Of a DNA stretch of 64,000 nucleotides, positions 33,292 to 44,374 are shown piece by piece (the stretch's first letter is position 1; every line of letters starts with the position of its first letter). The translations under genes and the position numbers were made by a program. The notes below the pieces were generated by a model, which was given only the letters and a program-made list of their open reading frames with translations, ran no database searches and was not told the DNA's origin. Where the stretch lies: positions 14,433,172 through 14,497,171 of the forward strand of contig JAEMBT020000008.1 in NCBI GenBank assembly GCA_018873245.2, read 5' to 3'. The DNA comes from Archegozetes longisetosus (lineage: Eukaryota; Arthropoda; Arachnida; Sarcoptiformes; Trhypochthoniidae).

Positions 33292-33928
33292 CCCTTTATT
33301 TATTCGTAAAATCACATTGAACTACAACAATGAATAAGTATAATAAACGTAATAAATATGTTGCAATATGTTGCAATAATGTCTGCAATATATTGTAACA
33401 GTTCAAAGTATGAAATGTTTAATTGATATGACGATTAAATGAACACATAATAGTGACACGAGAGCGACAAACACGAGTGACATGATTTCATGATAAATGT
33501 AGTGAATAGTTGAATTAAAGCAACAAACCTGCACTTACATTGGTTATCACTTTGCCACGCATTTGTAATCCCACTGTAAGAATCGCTGAAAATATTTACA
33601 GCGCTTTGGAGGCATTCCTGCAATTTAACGCTATTGCACTGATAGTTCTGACTTTCAATAGTTTTAAACTAAGGGGATGACCAACAATAACTTAATAACT
33701 TATTTTCATGTTTACAGTCATATAAAGTAAAATAAATTTGCTTTCAATTTTTAATTTACTTGACTTTTATAACAAATATAACTTATTATTAATTGCTAAT
33801 ACTATTTTTGCATTTTCCATGTCAACAGCGACAAAAAGTATCGCTAGACTTGAATATAAAACCCAATATGAAATGTTATGAACTTTAGATATTAAAAAAA
33901 AACTTTATTAGTGGCACACGGAACTTAT
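33292..33928. other. GH115 downstream region, right arm
   Basis: Mirror of 24762-25402, with fewer ATTGCAACAT units. No gene. Confidence 0.55.
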
Positions 33929-36472
33929 TCAAACATTTTCTTTTGGTCCCAAATAGCTCTCCTTAATTCCGCCCAAATCTATAGTAATTTTGTCGATCAC
34001 AACTCCAGGATCTGTTCCGTATATAACCAAACTATTATTGCCAACTTTGCTCACATGAATCCTACTTTTCATAATAAGAGTGGCGTTCATAACTGCATTC
34101 CACCACGCATTCGAACCATCAACATAATTAAGAACCACTTCAGTCGGCTGTTCATCATTTAATGCAATCGCGAATCTTAATCCTCGCTTTTCATTAATTG
34201 GAAGGGTAGGAATCAAATAGAAAAGTGCTGTAAAGTTTCCCGTTTCATTGAAGTGCAAATTATAACTCAATTTAGGAGAGTCCGTCTTAATCATCGAACT
34301 CTCAACAAACTCAGACAATGTTGGGAACAGAGCAACAGAATCACCACTCCTTCCGAGTCCAGGAATCACTTCCCACTTACTATTATGAGTGCCTCCCGAT
34401 TTCGATACAAAATGTTCTGCTTCTACAGTGAGTTCCCCATTGTTCACATCTTCAACGCGAGTCTTACCTGCGGACACAAAATTTGGCGGTTTCCATACTT
34501 CAGGTCTATAAGAATGTGAACCATTGAAGAATGAACCTAGACTCATCATTCCATTCCATTTCCCACCCGCATTGATTTCGTTATAATATTTAGTTATGTT
34601 CTTCAATTCCGCGTCAGCATTTAATGCCTGTGCCAACAACTTGTCGTGTCCCGTCGTATTGCCAGCAGCACTCAAGAATGATGACTCTTCGCCCCAAAAG
34701 TATCTTTCATTTGTCAATGCGGTCGCGGCCACTGGATATTCAATAAGTTCATAGAAAGCATCGCGTTTAGCAGAAGGAATTGAGGACTTAGCAGTTGACA
34801 CTTGTATGCGAAGATTGGCAAATCGTTGCAGTCTGGCATTCATTTCCGCGTGTGTGAATGGACTCGGTTTATGCGGCGCAGTGTTGAACCACCACTGCAA
34901 GTGTTCGGGTTTGCGTTGATAATTGAGTTCATAGTACTCTTTCAGTATTTCCGCAATTTGTTTACCATGTTTTGCACCAAAATCTCTTGACGACACTTCT
35001 GCCAAGTAATCATTCAGATTATCTCTTTTCCATTTGTTAATATCCCACGCGTGTTGAAGGAAAAATTCTGTCATATATTCTCCAGGCTTGATGTCTCCAA
35101 CGTTGAGAATCCATATTCTGTCCGCTCCGTAGTCATAAGCTTTTGTCATTTCCTCCCATATAAGCGAATGGGGTGTCGTGCACATCCAAACGTAAGACAG
35201 AGGAGTTCCCAAATACGAAATGTGGTAATAAATGCCAAATCCTCCCTTCCTTTTCCTTTCTTCCGTCGTTGCGAACTGCCGAATATATCCGTGATTGTCG
35301 TCTGGCCATAAAATCGTCACATCATCGGGAACTTTCAATCCAGACTTGTATAATGTCAACACTTCTTTATACGGACAGAACAGTTGAGGAACTTGTTCAA
35401 CACCTGAATTCACATGCTTTGCTAATATCTCTCTCTGATCCTTAAATATCTGTTCCAAAGTCGCAATCCTTTGTGCATCGGTGGTCGGCCCAACAATAGG
35501 AGAATCATGAATTCCTCTCATTCCCAATGTGTAAATATTCTCAAACTTCCCATTTTCCACAACTCTTTGCTCCCAATATGAATAAACTCCAGTTCTGTTT
35601 GTTAAATAATTATACGCATTTGCACCGGCTTTCCATTCGCCCACATTATTCCTCAGCATCGGTTCCGCATGTGAAGAGCTCATTATAATTCCATAGTTAT
35701 CGGCAACGATTTTATTTTCAGTATAATGATTAAAAGGATGCGTGCAGGCATGCATTGCTGGCCAAAGTGTATTCGCCTTTAATCGTAAAAGCAATTCAAA
35801 CACCTTTTCATAAGTCTTCGGCCCGATATCTTTTAACTGCGGATCGAATGTCTTCGCAGCCCACGGCTGTATTCCCCAGTCCTCATCATTGATAAAGATT
35901 CCTCTATACTTAACAGAAGGCGGACCAAAGTGTCGAATTCCTGGCGCGACATAAATGCTTGACTTCTTGTCCACAGCTACGTCTGCCCACCAATACCACG
36001 GCGAAACTCCAATCGCTTGCGATACTTCATACACACCAAATGCTGTCCCTCTTCTGTCACTGCCAGCGATGACAAGTGCTTCACTTATCCCTGCAAACGG
36101 TTCTTTTACTGTCGTTATGAGGAAACTCTCGAATTTCCCTTTAATGCTTGAGACGTCAAGTTTGCCCGATTCCACGAGTTTATCAACGAATGTATTCTTC
36201 GTGCCAACACTTCCAATGATAACCGCTGTTGAATTTATGTCCTTTGTATTATTTGTCACTCTTGGCTGTACTGATGTGACGCGTTGTATGTCTGCAGCAA
36301 ATTCTCGTGCAGTGATTGCAACGACACTGTAGTCAGACGAAGAGAATATCACAGTTGGGATGTTATTTGGTGCGATCAAAGCGAAGTAACCTGTCTTCGG
36401 TTCTGTACTGATCCATGTTTGAGCACAACATATGTTAAACAGACAAAAACATGCAAATAATGACAGCTTCAT
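33929..36472 (-). CDS. GH115 glycoside hydrolase, right copy
   Basis: Intact, intronless, 847 codons from the ATG at 36472, with the same signal peptide, hairpin leader and TATA-like box as the left copy. The protein differs from the left copy at three places: VVAITAREF for VVATTAREF (about residue 56), NSGVEQV for NSDVEQV (about 357) and FGAKHGK for FGAEHGK (about 502). All three substitutions change the residue; I noticed no silent differences but did not count exhaustively. Both copies are apparently functional and point toward the palindrome centre. Confidence 0.92.
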   Translation of the reverse strand: MKLSLFACFCLFNICCAQTWISTEPKTGYFALIAPNNIPTVIFSSSDYSVVAITAREFAADIQRVTSVQPRVTNNTKDINSTAVIIGSVGTKNTFVDKLVESGKLDVSSIKGKFESFLITTVKEPFAGISEALVIAGSDRRGTAFGVYEVSQAIGVSPWYWWADVAVDKKSSIYVAPGIRHFGPPSVKYRGIFINDEDWGIQPWAAKTFDPQLKDIGPKTYEKVFELLLRLKANTLWPAMHACTHPFNHYTENKIVADNYGIIMSSSHAEPMLRNNVGEWKAGANAYNYLTNRTGVYSYWEQRVVENGKFENIYTLGMRGIHDSPIVGPTTDAQRIATLEQIFKDQREILAKHVNSGVEQVPQLFCPYKEVLTLYKSGLKVPDDVTILWPDDNHGYIRQFATTEERKRKGGFGIYYHISYLGTPLSYVWMCTTPHSLIWEEMTKAYDYGADRIWILNVGDIKPGEYMTEFFLQHAWDINKWKRDNLNDYLAEVSSRDFGAKHGKQIAEILKEYYELNYQRKPEHLQWWFNTAPHKPSPFTHAEMNARLQRFANLRIQVSTAKSSIPSAKRDAFYELIEYPVAATALTNERYFWGEESSFLSAAGNTTGHDKLLAQALNADAELKNITKYYNEINAGGKWNGMMSLGSFFNGSHSYRPEVWKPPNFVSAGKTRVEDVNNGELTVEAEHFVSKSGGTHNSKWEVIPGLGRSGDSVALFPTLSEFVESSMIKTDSPKLSYNLHFNETGNFTALFYLIPTLPINEKRGLRFAIALNDEQPTEVVLNYVDGSNAWWNAVMNATLIMKSRIHVSKVGNNSLVIYGTDPGVVIDKITIDLGGIKESYLGPKENV

Positions 36473-36800
36473 AGTCAACCTTTTACTAATTTCTAAAAGG
36501 TTGCAGTTTTATTGTTGTTAAGTAAATGACATGAATTGATAAAAAACAACATATAAAGGGGGCCATGAAGTATGAGAATGAGAATATGCCCAGCTGTGCA
36601 TTAATACTGTATCATTCAAAAACATCAACTATGATAGTTTTCGTTGAGTGAATTCATGTAAACGGATATGTAAACCATATTAAGGCAGCCAAACTTAGAA
36701 TTTGGACATCCTGTGTGGAAAATGAATGACGAGAAAAGCTTCGCGAAGGTCTGATTGAATCTGAAGTTCAGACAGTGAACTGTTGAAGAATGTGTACGAA

Positions 36801-37465
36801 GAGGTGTTTGCCTTTATTTTACCAATTTTTGTTAACAAAATGTTTAACCCCATCTGATGATAACTCTAATGAGTGACACATCATTTGATACAGTACTGTT
36901 TGACATGCGATTCATAGCAAGTGTAAACAAACCTAAAGCCATGCCTAAGATATTGGGCGCCGAAGTTGAGGCAATCATCAGAACTCTTTCCAAAGAGAAT
37001 TATAGTCAGCAAATGATAGTCGCGACGCCAAACGACAAAATATTGTCATTTCACAGCGAAGTGTGAGTAATATAATCAATTCAGTTGGCAAACGTCGCAA
37101 AGTATTGGCTGAAACAGACAAATCTCGCCGATTAAAAGAGCATCTCAAGTGCGTACGTGAAAAGTTATTGAGAAAGTGGGGCAAATGGTCGATAAAGAAA
37201 ATCCTGAAACGTATCGAACAATTGTAAAGAAATGCAAAATGAATTTGCAAACACTTCACAAAGTGATTCATAGCGATCTGAAGAAAGAGAAGCGAATCAA
37301 ACGCCATGTCCACCACTAAAGTGATGCCCATAAACAAAATCGCAAAACAAACTGCAGAAAACTATGAACGCGTGTTATGTGGTCCGAAAAGTGAATTTGT
37401 TGTGTCATTAGACGAAGCATTTGTTTATTTGGATGATTGTAGTGGCAAACGAAGAGTTTGTTATA
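36801..37465 (+). pseudogene. Mariner transposase pseudogene, right arm
   Basis: Mirror of 21224-21889. A terminal motif GAGGTGTTTGCCTTTATTTT starts at 36801 and the ATG is at 36941. Frame breaks follow after about 40 codons and again before KVMPINKIAKQTAENYERV. FVVSLDEAFVYLDDCSGKRR is interrupted by the nested element at 37465. Confidence 0.75.
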
Positions 37466-38050
37466 GGGTAAATTCTGAAAATTCTGGACAACCGTATCTC
37501 AACAACTGTTTATTGAATGTCAATTATGATTTTATCATTACAATACATATTGACCACATTTCTGAACTACTTGCTCCCAGCGCTCGGCCAAACGAGATAT
37601 TCCTAATAACTCCTTATTCCGGTTAATATCGTTTATTCTATCCGTGTATCTAGTTACTAAGTCATTCTCATTACTGAATCGAATTCCTTTAAGTGGCCCC
37701 TTAATTCTGTGAAAGCCATCATAGTCGCAGGGATTAAGATCAGGACTATATGGGGGGTGTCTTGGTACTATCCAACCATGTCGATTAAAGAACTGGCCAA
37801 TGTCTGGATGCTTATGTGATCTCCAATAACACATGACATTTGATAAGACTTCTGGTTCTCTGCAGTTAATGAGGCCCGAAGTTGGTCCATTTTTGGAGAT
37901 TGCGAAAATTGAATAATTAGGAGCAGTATAATTATTTGCGACCGCATTATTCAGCAACTCTTCATCCACTGCGTAGTAATATTTTATGAGTGTTATTGTA
38001 ACTTTCCTTATTGATAAGATACAACAGTCCAGAATTTTCTGAATTTACCC
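37466..38050 (-). mobile_element. Nested mariner-type deletion derivative, right arm
   Basis: 585 bp, GGGTAAATTC...GAATTTACCC, between TATA sequences. Here the C run is one base longer than on the left, so the residual frame (37538-37969, 143 codons, minus strand) is open. It contains the terminal HPPYSPDLNPCDYDGFHR block but no full catalytic core. Confidence 0.82.
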
Positions 38051-38231
38051 TATAATAAACATACAACAATTTGATTTTATACAATGTTATTCAAGTCGTT
38101 GAAATAAAGACGTTTAGCCTCACATTTTGGCAGAAAATGCAGTTCAATTACTATCTCTCACTCTACTTCGGGTGTTTGCCTTTATTTTGCCAACATTTAA
38201 TCACAGAATTACAATTTAATAAATTTGGTAT

Positions 38232-39149
38232 TTATAGATTTAGTGGAAAAATCCTGTCGAAGTGTTTCATGAGTTTTGGATAATACGAGTCGGTAAGCCC
38301 TATGATTTTGAGTAGTTTTTTATATTAAGCTGATAGGTAGACCTTTAACACCTTCGGTGGTATACCCGAAACACTTCCGTGACGTTTACGTATAAATTAT
38401 AAAAACTCGCTACTGAAGGCGTTAACTCTGCTTTCAACCTTAATTTTTAGGGGTATGAGGAGGAATGATCTCGTACTGCACCAGCTTTTCTGGATAATTT
38501 TTGGGCTTTTATTGGAAAATATTGGTACTTATTGTGAGTTATTTGATGAAAAGTTTACAATTTTTCATGAGTTTTGAGGGGTACGAGGTCGTATGACCCA
38601 GGTTTTACGGGATTTTTGTTAGTCTTTAATATGATATTTTAGGTTTATTTATGTAATTTTAAGCTAAAATGGGTTTAAAAATTAAAATTTCACATGCTTT
38701 TTGGAAGTACGAACTCGTACTGCCTTAGAAACCCCATATCTACACTACTTTGATCTCTACTATAAAATGAACCAAAAGGTAGGTTTTGCAAAATTTTAAA
38801 GTATTGCACTACATTTAAGAAATTTCGTTTTAGAGCGAAATTTCAAACATAGGCAAAATTTTCTTATCAAATCTTATCTCTTTGTTTAATACAGATTTTA
38901 ATACAGATTTTAAATCAGTTCTAAACAGTGCAGTTTAGATCAATGCATTATAAAATCAGTTTAGCATTTCTTTTTTATTAGTCAAATAATCAGTTTTTCA
39001 TTGTTTTTTGTGCTTTATGTCAATTTTGTGAATTTTGTGCTTTCAGTGCTTTGGTCACTAATAAAGGTAAGCACAAATTTTAATTTCTTTTATTATTATA
39101 AAATTAAAGCTTTTAGACATATAGACTTAAAAAAAGACAGAGAGACGCA

Positions 39150-39154
<5 letters not shown>
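38232..39154. other. Unique sequence right of the inverted repeat
   Basis: No gene recognised. Loosely repeated phrases such as TACGAGGTCGTA and TACGAACTCGTACTGC occur at 38480-38730. Confidence 0.4.
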
Positions 39155-39213
<59 letters not shown>

Positions 39214-39240
39214 ACAAACAGACAGACAGACAGACAGAGA
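39155..39240. repeat. Compound microsatellite (GA)28 then (CAGA)n
   Basis: (GA)n at 39155-39210, CACACAAA, then about five CAGA units to 39240. Any frame through it is an artefact of the repeat. Confidence 0.95.
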
Positions 39241-39761
39241 GCGATAGAGCTATAATAGCTATAATAAATGATATAATCGCAAACTATAGTTTTATATTTA
39301 CTGTACTCTTTAAGAATGTTAGCGCAAATAATATGATTCTTATTAAGATAATTCATAATTTTTAGTATTCAATTTAGTTGTTTTAATTAATTTGATTCAA
39401 ATCGATGACAGTTTTTTGCTTATTTTATGTCGATTATTCTAATCTGATTGAAAAAGCCAACCGCTGGTTGCTTAACTGTATCCAATGTTTCCATAATTTT
39501 GATTTTGCCCTTTTAATTGAATCAATAGTTTTGGTTATAAACTCTTATAAACAATTAGAGTCCGTTTTGTTTTTTGACGAACTGATACTTTCATTTGTTC
39601 ACTGCTTGTCATTTGAGATACTATTGTTTCAGTAATACTTCAACGAAGTCGTTCTAATTAATTACAATTAATTAGAAACAATTCTCTAATAAACAAACAG
39701 TTCTCAATATATTGATGCGTTTTACTGAATATACTTTATAGATGTCTATTTTCAGTACACA
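39241..39761. other. Intergenic, nothing recognised
   Basis: No supported gene. Confidence 0.4.
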
Positions 39762-40055
39762 TTTTAGTGTGTTTTATAAATTGATAAATTGATTTACATA
39801 GTAATAGAAGTTACAGCTCTTATTTAGTGTACAACCTTTTATAATAATGTTTATCGATGCATTGTATATCATTATTCATTTAACAGATAATTTAATATAT
39901 TTTTCTGTTGGCATCAAGTTTGTCACTTTTTGGCTAAATTTGAAAATTAGCAGTTTTACTTAATTTGAAAAACTGTAACTTTTGTTAGCAACGTTTAGCT
40001 TATGCGACCAAATGCGCTAAAACTTTATTACTGGAGTACAATGAACGTCAAGTAC
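39762..40055 (+). repeat. Dispersed repeat, copy 2
   Basis: Same orientation and order as 14638-14971. It lacks an AT-rich insertion of about 40 bp (TTATAGTTATAATAAATATA type) present in copy 1. Confidence 0.75.
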
Positions 40056-41167
40056 GTTTGCTTTAGTGATAAGCGAGGGTCAGGATAGCAATAGTTTGTT
40101 AGAAACAACTATTGTTCTACTATCAACTCAAACTTTATCAGTAAATTGACTTAATTCAACAATAAGCAAAGTGTTTATTCACTTACACGTCTATTTGCTT
40201 CGAACTAACTTTGACGAAAAAATGTAAGAATCATTCGTCTTGGGTCACTATTAAGGTATTAATTACATTTATATATTCATATTTTAAGTTTAATACTTTT
40301 CTTAATTCGTTTAATTAATTGGCAACTTTAAGGTTTGCTCAATTATAAGGCAGATCAACTGAACCATAGCTTTACTTTTAGAGCTATTCAATTGCAATAG
40401 AAATTATAATTATATGGTAGACTAAATGTTTAGTAATTCTAAGTTGTCTTTATGCTAAAGCTATTTGTTTTTAGTTTTGGCAAAATTAGGTTTACTTTTA
40501 CAGGTCGTTTCAATCATTTGACACCGCATTAATGCAAAACAAATAATACTTCAAATATAATATGAACTTCATCATAAAAAGTGTTATAACTAGAGTCTGA
40601 TATGTGTTTCTGTATTATGACTGAAAAAAAGGTTTTTTGACCTAACTTTTGTCCCTATGTGATGATTGCGTCATTGATTGCATTTTCCATTGCGTAATAT
40701 TATTATTATTTTTTGTTCAAAGTCATGAGTTCTCAAAACGATTGCATTGATATAAACGCCTCAAACTTCTCCCAACATTTCACTTATTGATTGGTTTTTC
40801 AATTGATTCCTAATGCGATTAATGAGAGACTAAATTTAAAATTTTCAATTAAATCTACGTCGAAGACCGAACAACACGAATTCACTACAAATACATCAGT
40901 ATTTGATTAGTATTTATCTCATATGATATAAATTGTGCCAAAGCTATTGTTAATTATATTAGTATTAAACTCGTGGTTTAATCAGATGTTGAATCGTACA
41001 ATTTTAATTTAATTAATTAATAACTGATAATAAATATTGATAGTGATGTTATCAATATTATGAGTGGCAATTACATCAATTCTAATTGCACTCGCATCAA
41101 ATTGTTCACTTATTTCTGAGTGATCGTTTTATTACTTGCGTTCAGTTTTATTCAAATCGCTTCGAAC
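40056..41167. other. Upstream region of the OSTM1 gene
   Basis: AT-rich; no gene or clear promoter motif. Confidence 0.4.
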
Positions 41168-42351
41168 ATGATCAAATATTTGTTTAATTTGTATGTAATC
41201 TCTTGTGCATCATTTCTTGTGCAAATGATCAATTGTAGAACAATAACTGAAGACGAATTAATAAACTCGATGCCATACAATGCAACAAATTACTTGAGTT
41301 TACTATCATTAGTCAATTCGACTGTCCACTCAAAGTCACAAGTGATCAACACAACAGATAATTCAACTAAAGCGAGAGAAGATACAAAAACGATGCCAGA
41401 CTATATGAGCAATGTTTTGCCACCAAATGAGTGTCTAACAGAAATAAATAATTTTGGAGTCATTTTATCAGATTTTATTCGCTGTTTACTTATTAATGAA
41501 GTTCCTTTTAACATATGTATTAAATGTGCTCGTAATTACGACAATCTTTATAGTGTATATAAACGCTTAAGGAATCAAACTATTAGCAAATGTCCAAACA
41601 CTTTCTTGGATAGTGATAGGATTTCATTAATTAATTATTTCTACGTAAATAGTATTTCTCAGTGGAATAACGGAAACTGCAATAGTATGTCGTTTAATAA
41701 TTTTCATATAACTATATTAATTATTCAATTTTTGTTTCGATAGATTGTTACGCTCGTAATGAGCACTTGATGGTAAATAACGACACAGTCTATTATAAAC
41801 ACCTAGCTAACAATTATAAGCTTTGTGTTGAAGATAAAGAAGCTTCAAATCTTACAAATACTAGTTGTATTGCATGTGAAGAAGCTTTTAATGAAGTCAA
41901 TGATTATTATGATTTAATTACTAGTAACTATAGCAGTCAGGTCTGCTATGACATCGTCGATTCGGTAAGCCTCTTATTTAATACTTAGTAAATAAGTTTT
42001 ACTCTGTATTTATTTTCAACTAATAGATGAAAAATATTCGCCAACACTGGAGCGATGATTTGTCGTGTCCGGTGACTAGTACTCAGACTCTTCACATATT
42101 GGGCATAGTAATGATTGTATTAATGCTTCCTTTCGTACTATATCTCGCGGGAAGACTGTTTTGTGTCGAAAAAAATAAAACTTTAATGACTCGTAAGCTT
42201 TAAAATATTTTAAAATATATAAGAAAACAAGTTTATGATTACAACATAAGCTAATTAATTTGTTTACAATTTGAATTTAATAGAGAAAAGGTTAGCGGCT
42301 CAATACAGTCGGAGTGAATCAACGCCTCTCATCAATCCAATAGAAAATTAA
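41168..42351 (+). CDS. OSTM1: Osteopetrosis-associated transmembrane protein 1 homologue
   Basis: Four exons, 41168-41684, 41744-41964, 42027-42192 and 42284-42351, join in frame to 323 residues; human OSTM1 has 334. The ATG at 41168 opens a signal peptide (MIKYLFNLYVISCASFLVQM). The luminal part has the family's paired cysteines: LSDFIRCLLINEVPFNICIK followed by CARNYDNLY, NGNC, NTSCIACEEAFNEVNDYY and DLSCPV. Many NxT/NxS sites are present. A single transmembrane helix lies in exon 3 (LGIVMIVLMLPFVLYLAGRL), followed by a short cytoplasmic tail ending in PLINPIEN. In vertebrates OSTM1 is the beta subunit of the lysosomal chloride/proton exchanger ClC-7. It converges on VTA1 with only 125 bp between the stop codons. 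Confidence 0.87.
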
Positions 42352-42476
42352 ATTGATTGCAAAGATTTGGGTAATTTAATGATTTTTGTCAGTACTTTTG
42401 CTGGAGCTCATGAAAATAAGGTTATGATCAGAAGCACTTATCAAAATGTAAAAACTAATATATTAATGAAGATAAT

Positions 42477-43538
42477 CTAAATGTTTGCGTTTCCTGTTGT
42501 AAGCAACGATAAAGCCTTTTGTAAGTTAGAAATTGCCGTTGGGATGTCTTCATATTGAAGTGCGCTTCCAGCAAATTTGCAAAGCTTTTGTGCTTTCACT
42601 AGGTCTTCTGGACCCAATTCCACTCCATCTAGAATTAAACAATAATTAATATTTTTTACTAATTAAAAACTGTTAAACTAAATGTTGAACGATTAAAATG
42701 ATTTCATACTCAATGCTGTAATTGATGACTGAGTTGTAGCATTAGAACTAAAATCATAGGGTTCACTATATGGTACTGAGGTTGGAGTTATTGTTTGGCT
42801 AGTGCTTGAACTGCTCACATTCGAATAGGCGTCGTTTGTTGCATTTTCAATATTATTTGTATTTCCCGATTGATTACCATATGATTGTAATTCATCAGCA
42901 TCAGTTCCAGCAACAGGACCTGGTATTGGAGTTTCACCGTTTTTCAAACACTTGGTTATGTAAATAGCTTTCCACTTGGCATATTTGGTTCGTCTACTGA
43001 TTTCTTCAGCAACGTCCCCGAATACAGAAAGCACATCAAATAGATTCGAAGCGATTAAGAATAATCGCGCAGTATTTCTGAACAGAAAACAAAATTTCTC
43101 AATATTCAATAATTGATTGTTTAAGTTAGATACTTGTTAGCTCTTCCTTCTCGATCGTCATTGTCTGCTTTACTGAAGAGTTGGAGCGCATAGTTTTCGA
43201 CATGTGCTTGACCTACCATTTCATTAGTGATCGCTTCGTTGTCATGTCTCAGCTTTTTTTCCTATCAGTAAAGTAGGAGAGCGTCAGTATGAAAATCAAA
43301 TAAACCAATCAAACGGATAGCGATTACATGCCTTTTCTAACCAACTCATCACTGCAGTTAGAAATCCAATACTTTCTTTAGATTTACTATCTATTTTAAG
43401 TCCACTTTGAACGACATAAAACCTACACCAATAACCTATCACTGGATCCATTTTTTCAAGATCTGACGCTATTTTCATAAAGGTTTGCACCGGCTTTAGG
43501 ACTGGAGGCACTGCTGGAAAACTTGCTGAAGTAGCCAT
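42477..43538 (-). CDS. VTA1: VTA1/LIP5, ESCRT-III disassembly cofactor
   Basis: Exons are 43332-43538, 43134-43261, 42710-43077 and 42477-42628, giving 284 residues (human 307). The N-terminal MIT-type helices include DPVIGYWCRFYVVQSGLKID, HDNEAITNEMVGQAHVENYA and KYAKWKAIYITKCLKNGETP. A serine/threonine-rich linker follows. The C-terminal VSL domain reads KAQKLCKFAGSALQYEDIPT then ISNLQKALSLLTTG. VTA1 binds VPS4 and stimulates its ATPase at endosomes. With an ordinary GT donor at 43327 the join would create a stop codon at once. Using AAG|GCATGT at 43332 restores the frame, so intron 1 is probably a GC-AG intron of 70 bp. It ends 146 bp beyond the LicD-like gene and may share regulation with it. 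Confidence 0.87.
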
Positions 43539-43684
43539 CTATAAAGTCTATCAATAAGTCTATAATGAAATAACAAAAATCCATTTTAATTTCAAAAATT
43601 GCTTATTATTATTCACGTTCTTGACTAAGAATTTATATAAAATTATTATTTAAAGTATGAACAACAGATAGTTTAAGAACTAAA

Positions 43685-44374
43685 TTAGGCATCATTTCTG
43701 CAACGTTCAGGTTTGGTGTCTTTCCACCAATCGTCAGGAAATAAGTATTTTTGAATTTCAATTTGTTCTCTCGGAACTGGTACTTCAAAGTTCATAAACA
43801 TTTCAGTTGGCAATGGCTTTGATATGAGTATTTTCGGAAAACAGTGAACTTGATCGCAATTATCCGGTGGAACTAATCGGTTCTTCCAACCGACTCGACG
43901 CATGTGATTATTATAAGGATTTTCTTCAAATAAATACAATTTGACTAAAGGTTTGTTATCATTCAATTGACTGACTAAATAAACTCCATCTGAAGTCTGG
44001 TATGAGATGGAGAGACCTTTCCTTTTGAAAGTTCTGATAATGAAGGCTTCCTCCAAATGTGCCACTTCTTCGTTAAGTAGACATAACTCAATCAATTGGT
44101 GCCATTTTAGCGGTCCTTTGACTTGAAGTGCACCCCAAAGAGAGTTATAACAGAGGAAGTAAGTTATGTCTAATGTGCTGAAGGCTTCAACTACGTGCCT
44201 CAAAGTTTGGCTCATTTTGACTCGAGTTTCGGGCGTTATTTCACATAACAAATGATTTTTAGATGTGTTTTCCAAAGAATTGATTTGGAAAATAGTGTGC
44301 AATAAGTATATTATTAAAATAACTGCAATTATTATTAAGAGAAAACGTTTTCTACGAATTATCATTTGCATCAT
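43685..44374 (-). CDS. LicD/fukutin-like type II membrane protein
   Basis: A single exon of 229 codons. A basic start (RRKR) and one transmembrane segment (about residues 10-30, FLLIIIAVILIIYLL) suggest a Golgi type II topology. ITYFLCYNSLWGALQVKGPL resembles the LicD/fukutin core (normally ...G.LLG..R...IPWDxDxD). Here the acidic DxD position reads KWHQLIELCLLNEE, with no aspartate pair. The end (EIQKYLFPDDWWKDTKPERC) also fits this family. Relatives move phospho-sugar-alcohols; with the motif changed, activity is doubtful or the substrate differs. An upstream short frame at 44395-44577 shows no support as an extra exon. Confidence 0.6.
   Translation of the reverse strand: MMQMIIRRKRFLLIIIAVILIIYLLHTIFQINSLENTSKNHLLCEITPETRVKMSQTLRHVVEAFSTLDITYFLCYNSLWGALQVKGPLKWHQLIELCLLNEEVAHLEEAFIIRTFKRKGLSISYQTSDGVYLVSQLNDNKPLVKLYLFEENPYNNHMRRVGWKNRLVPPDNCDQVHCFPKILISKPLPTEMFMNFEVPVPREQIEIQKYLFPDDWWKDTKPERCRNDA

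Larger units (their letters stand above)
30841..38231 (-). repeat. Right arm of the giant inverted repeat (7391 bp)
   Basis: Inverted copy of 20459-27865. Homology ends abruptly at both edges: right flank TTATAGATTT after 38231, and polymerase sequence before 30841. Most differences from the left arm are single-base changes in homopolymer runs, plus scattered substitutions. Confidence 0.95.

Noticed and set aside
22212..36478. GH115 genes as bacterial contamination
   Set aside because: They sit inside arthropod-type transposons with eukaryotic flanks and have a polyadenylation-like signal and no bacterial operon context.
20459..38231. The palindrome as a simple fold-back sequencing artefact
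   Set aside because: There is a 3-kb unique spacer, distinct flanks, amino-acid changes and a repeat-count difference between the arms. A fold-back read would be a perfect mirror. I still list read-level checks.
39001..39356. Frames through the (GA)n tract on both strands
   Set aside because: Arg-Glu and Ser-Leu runs are translations of the microsatellite.
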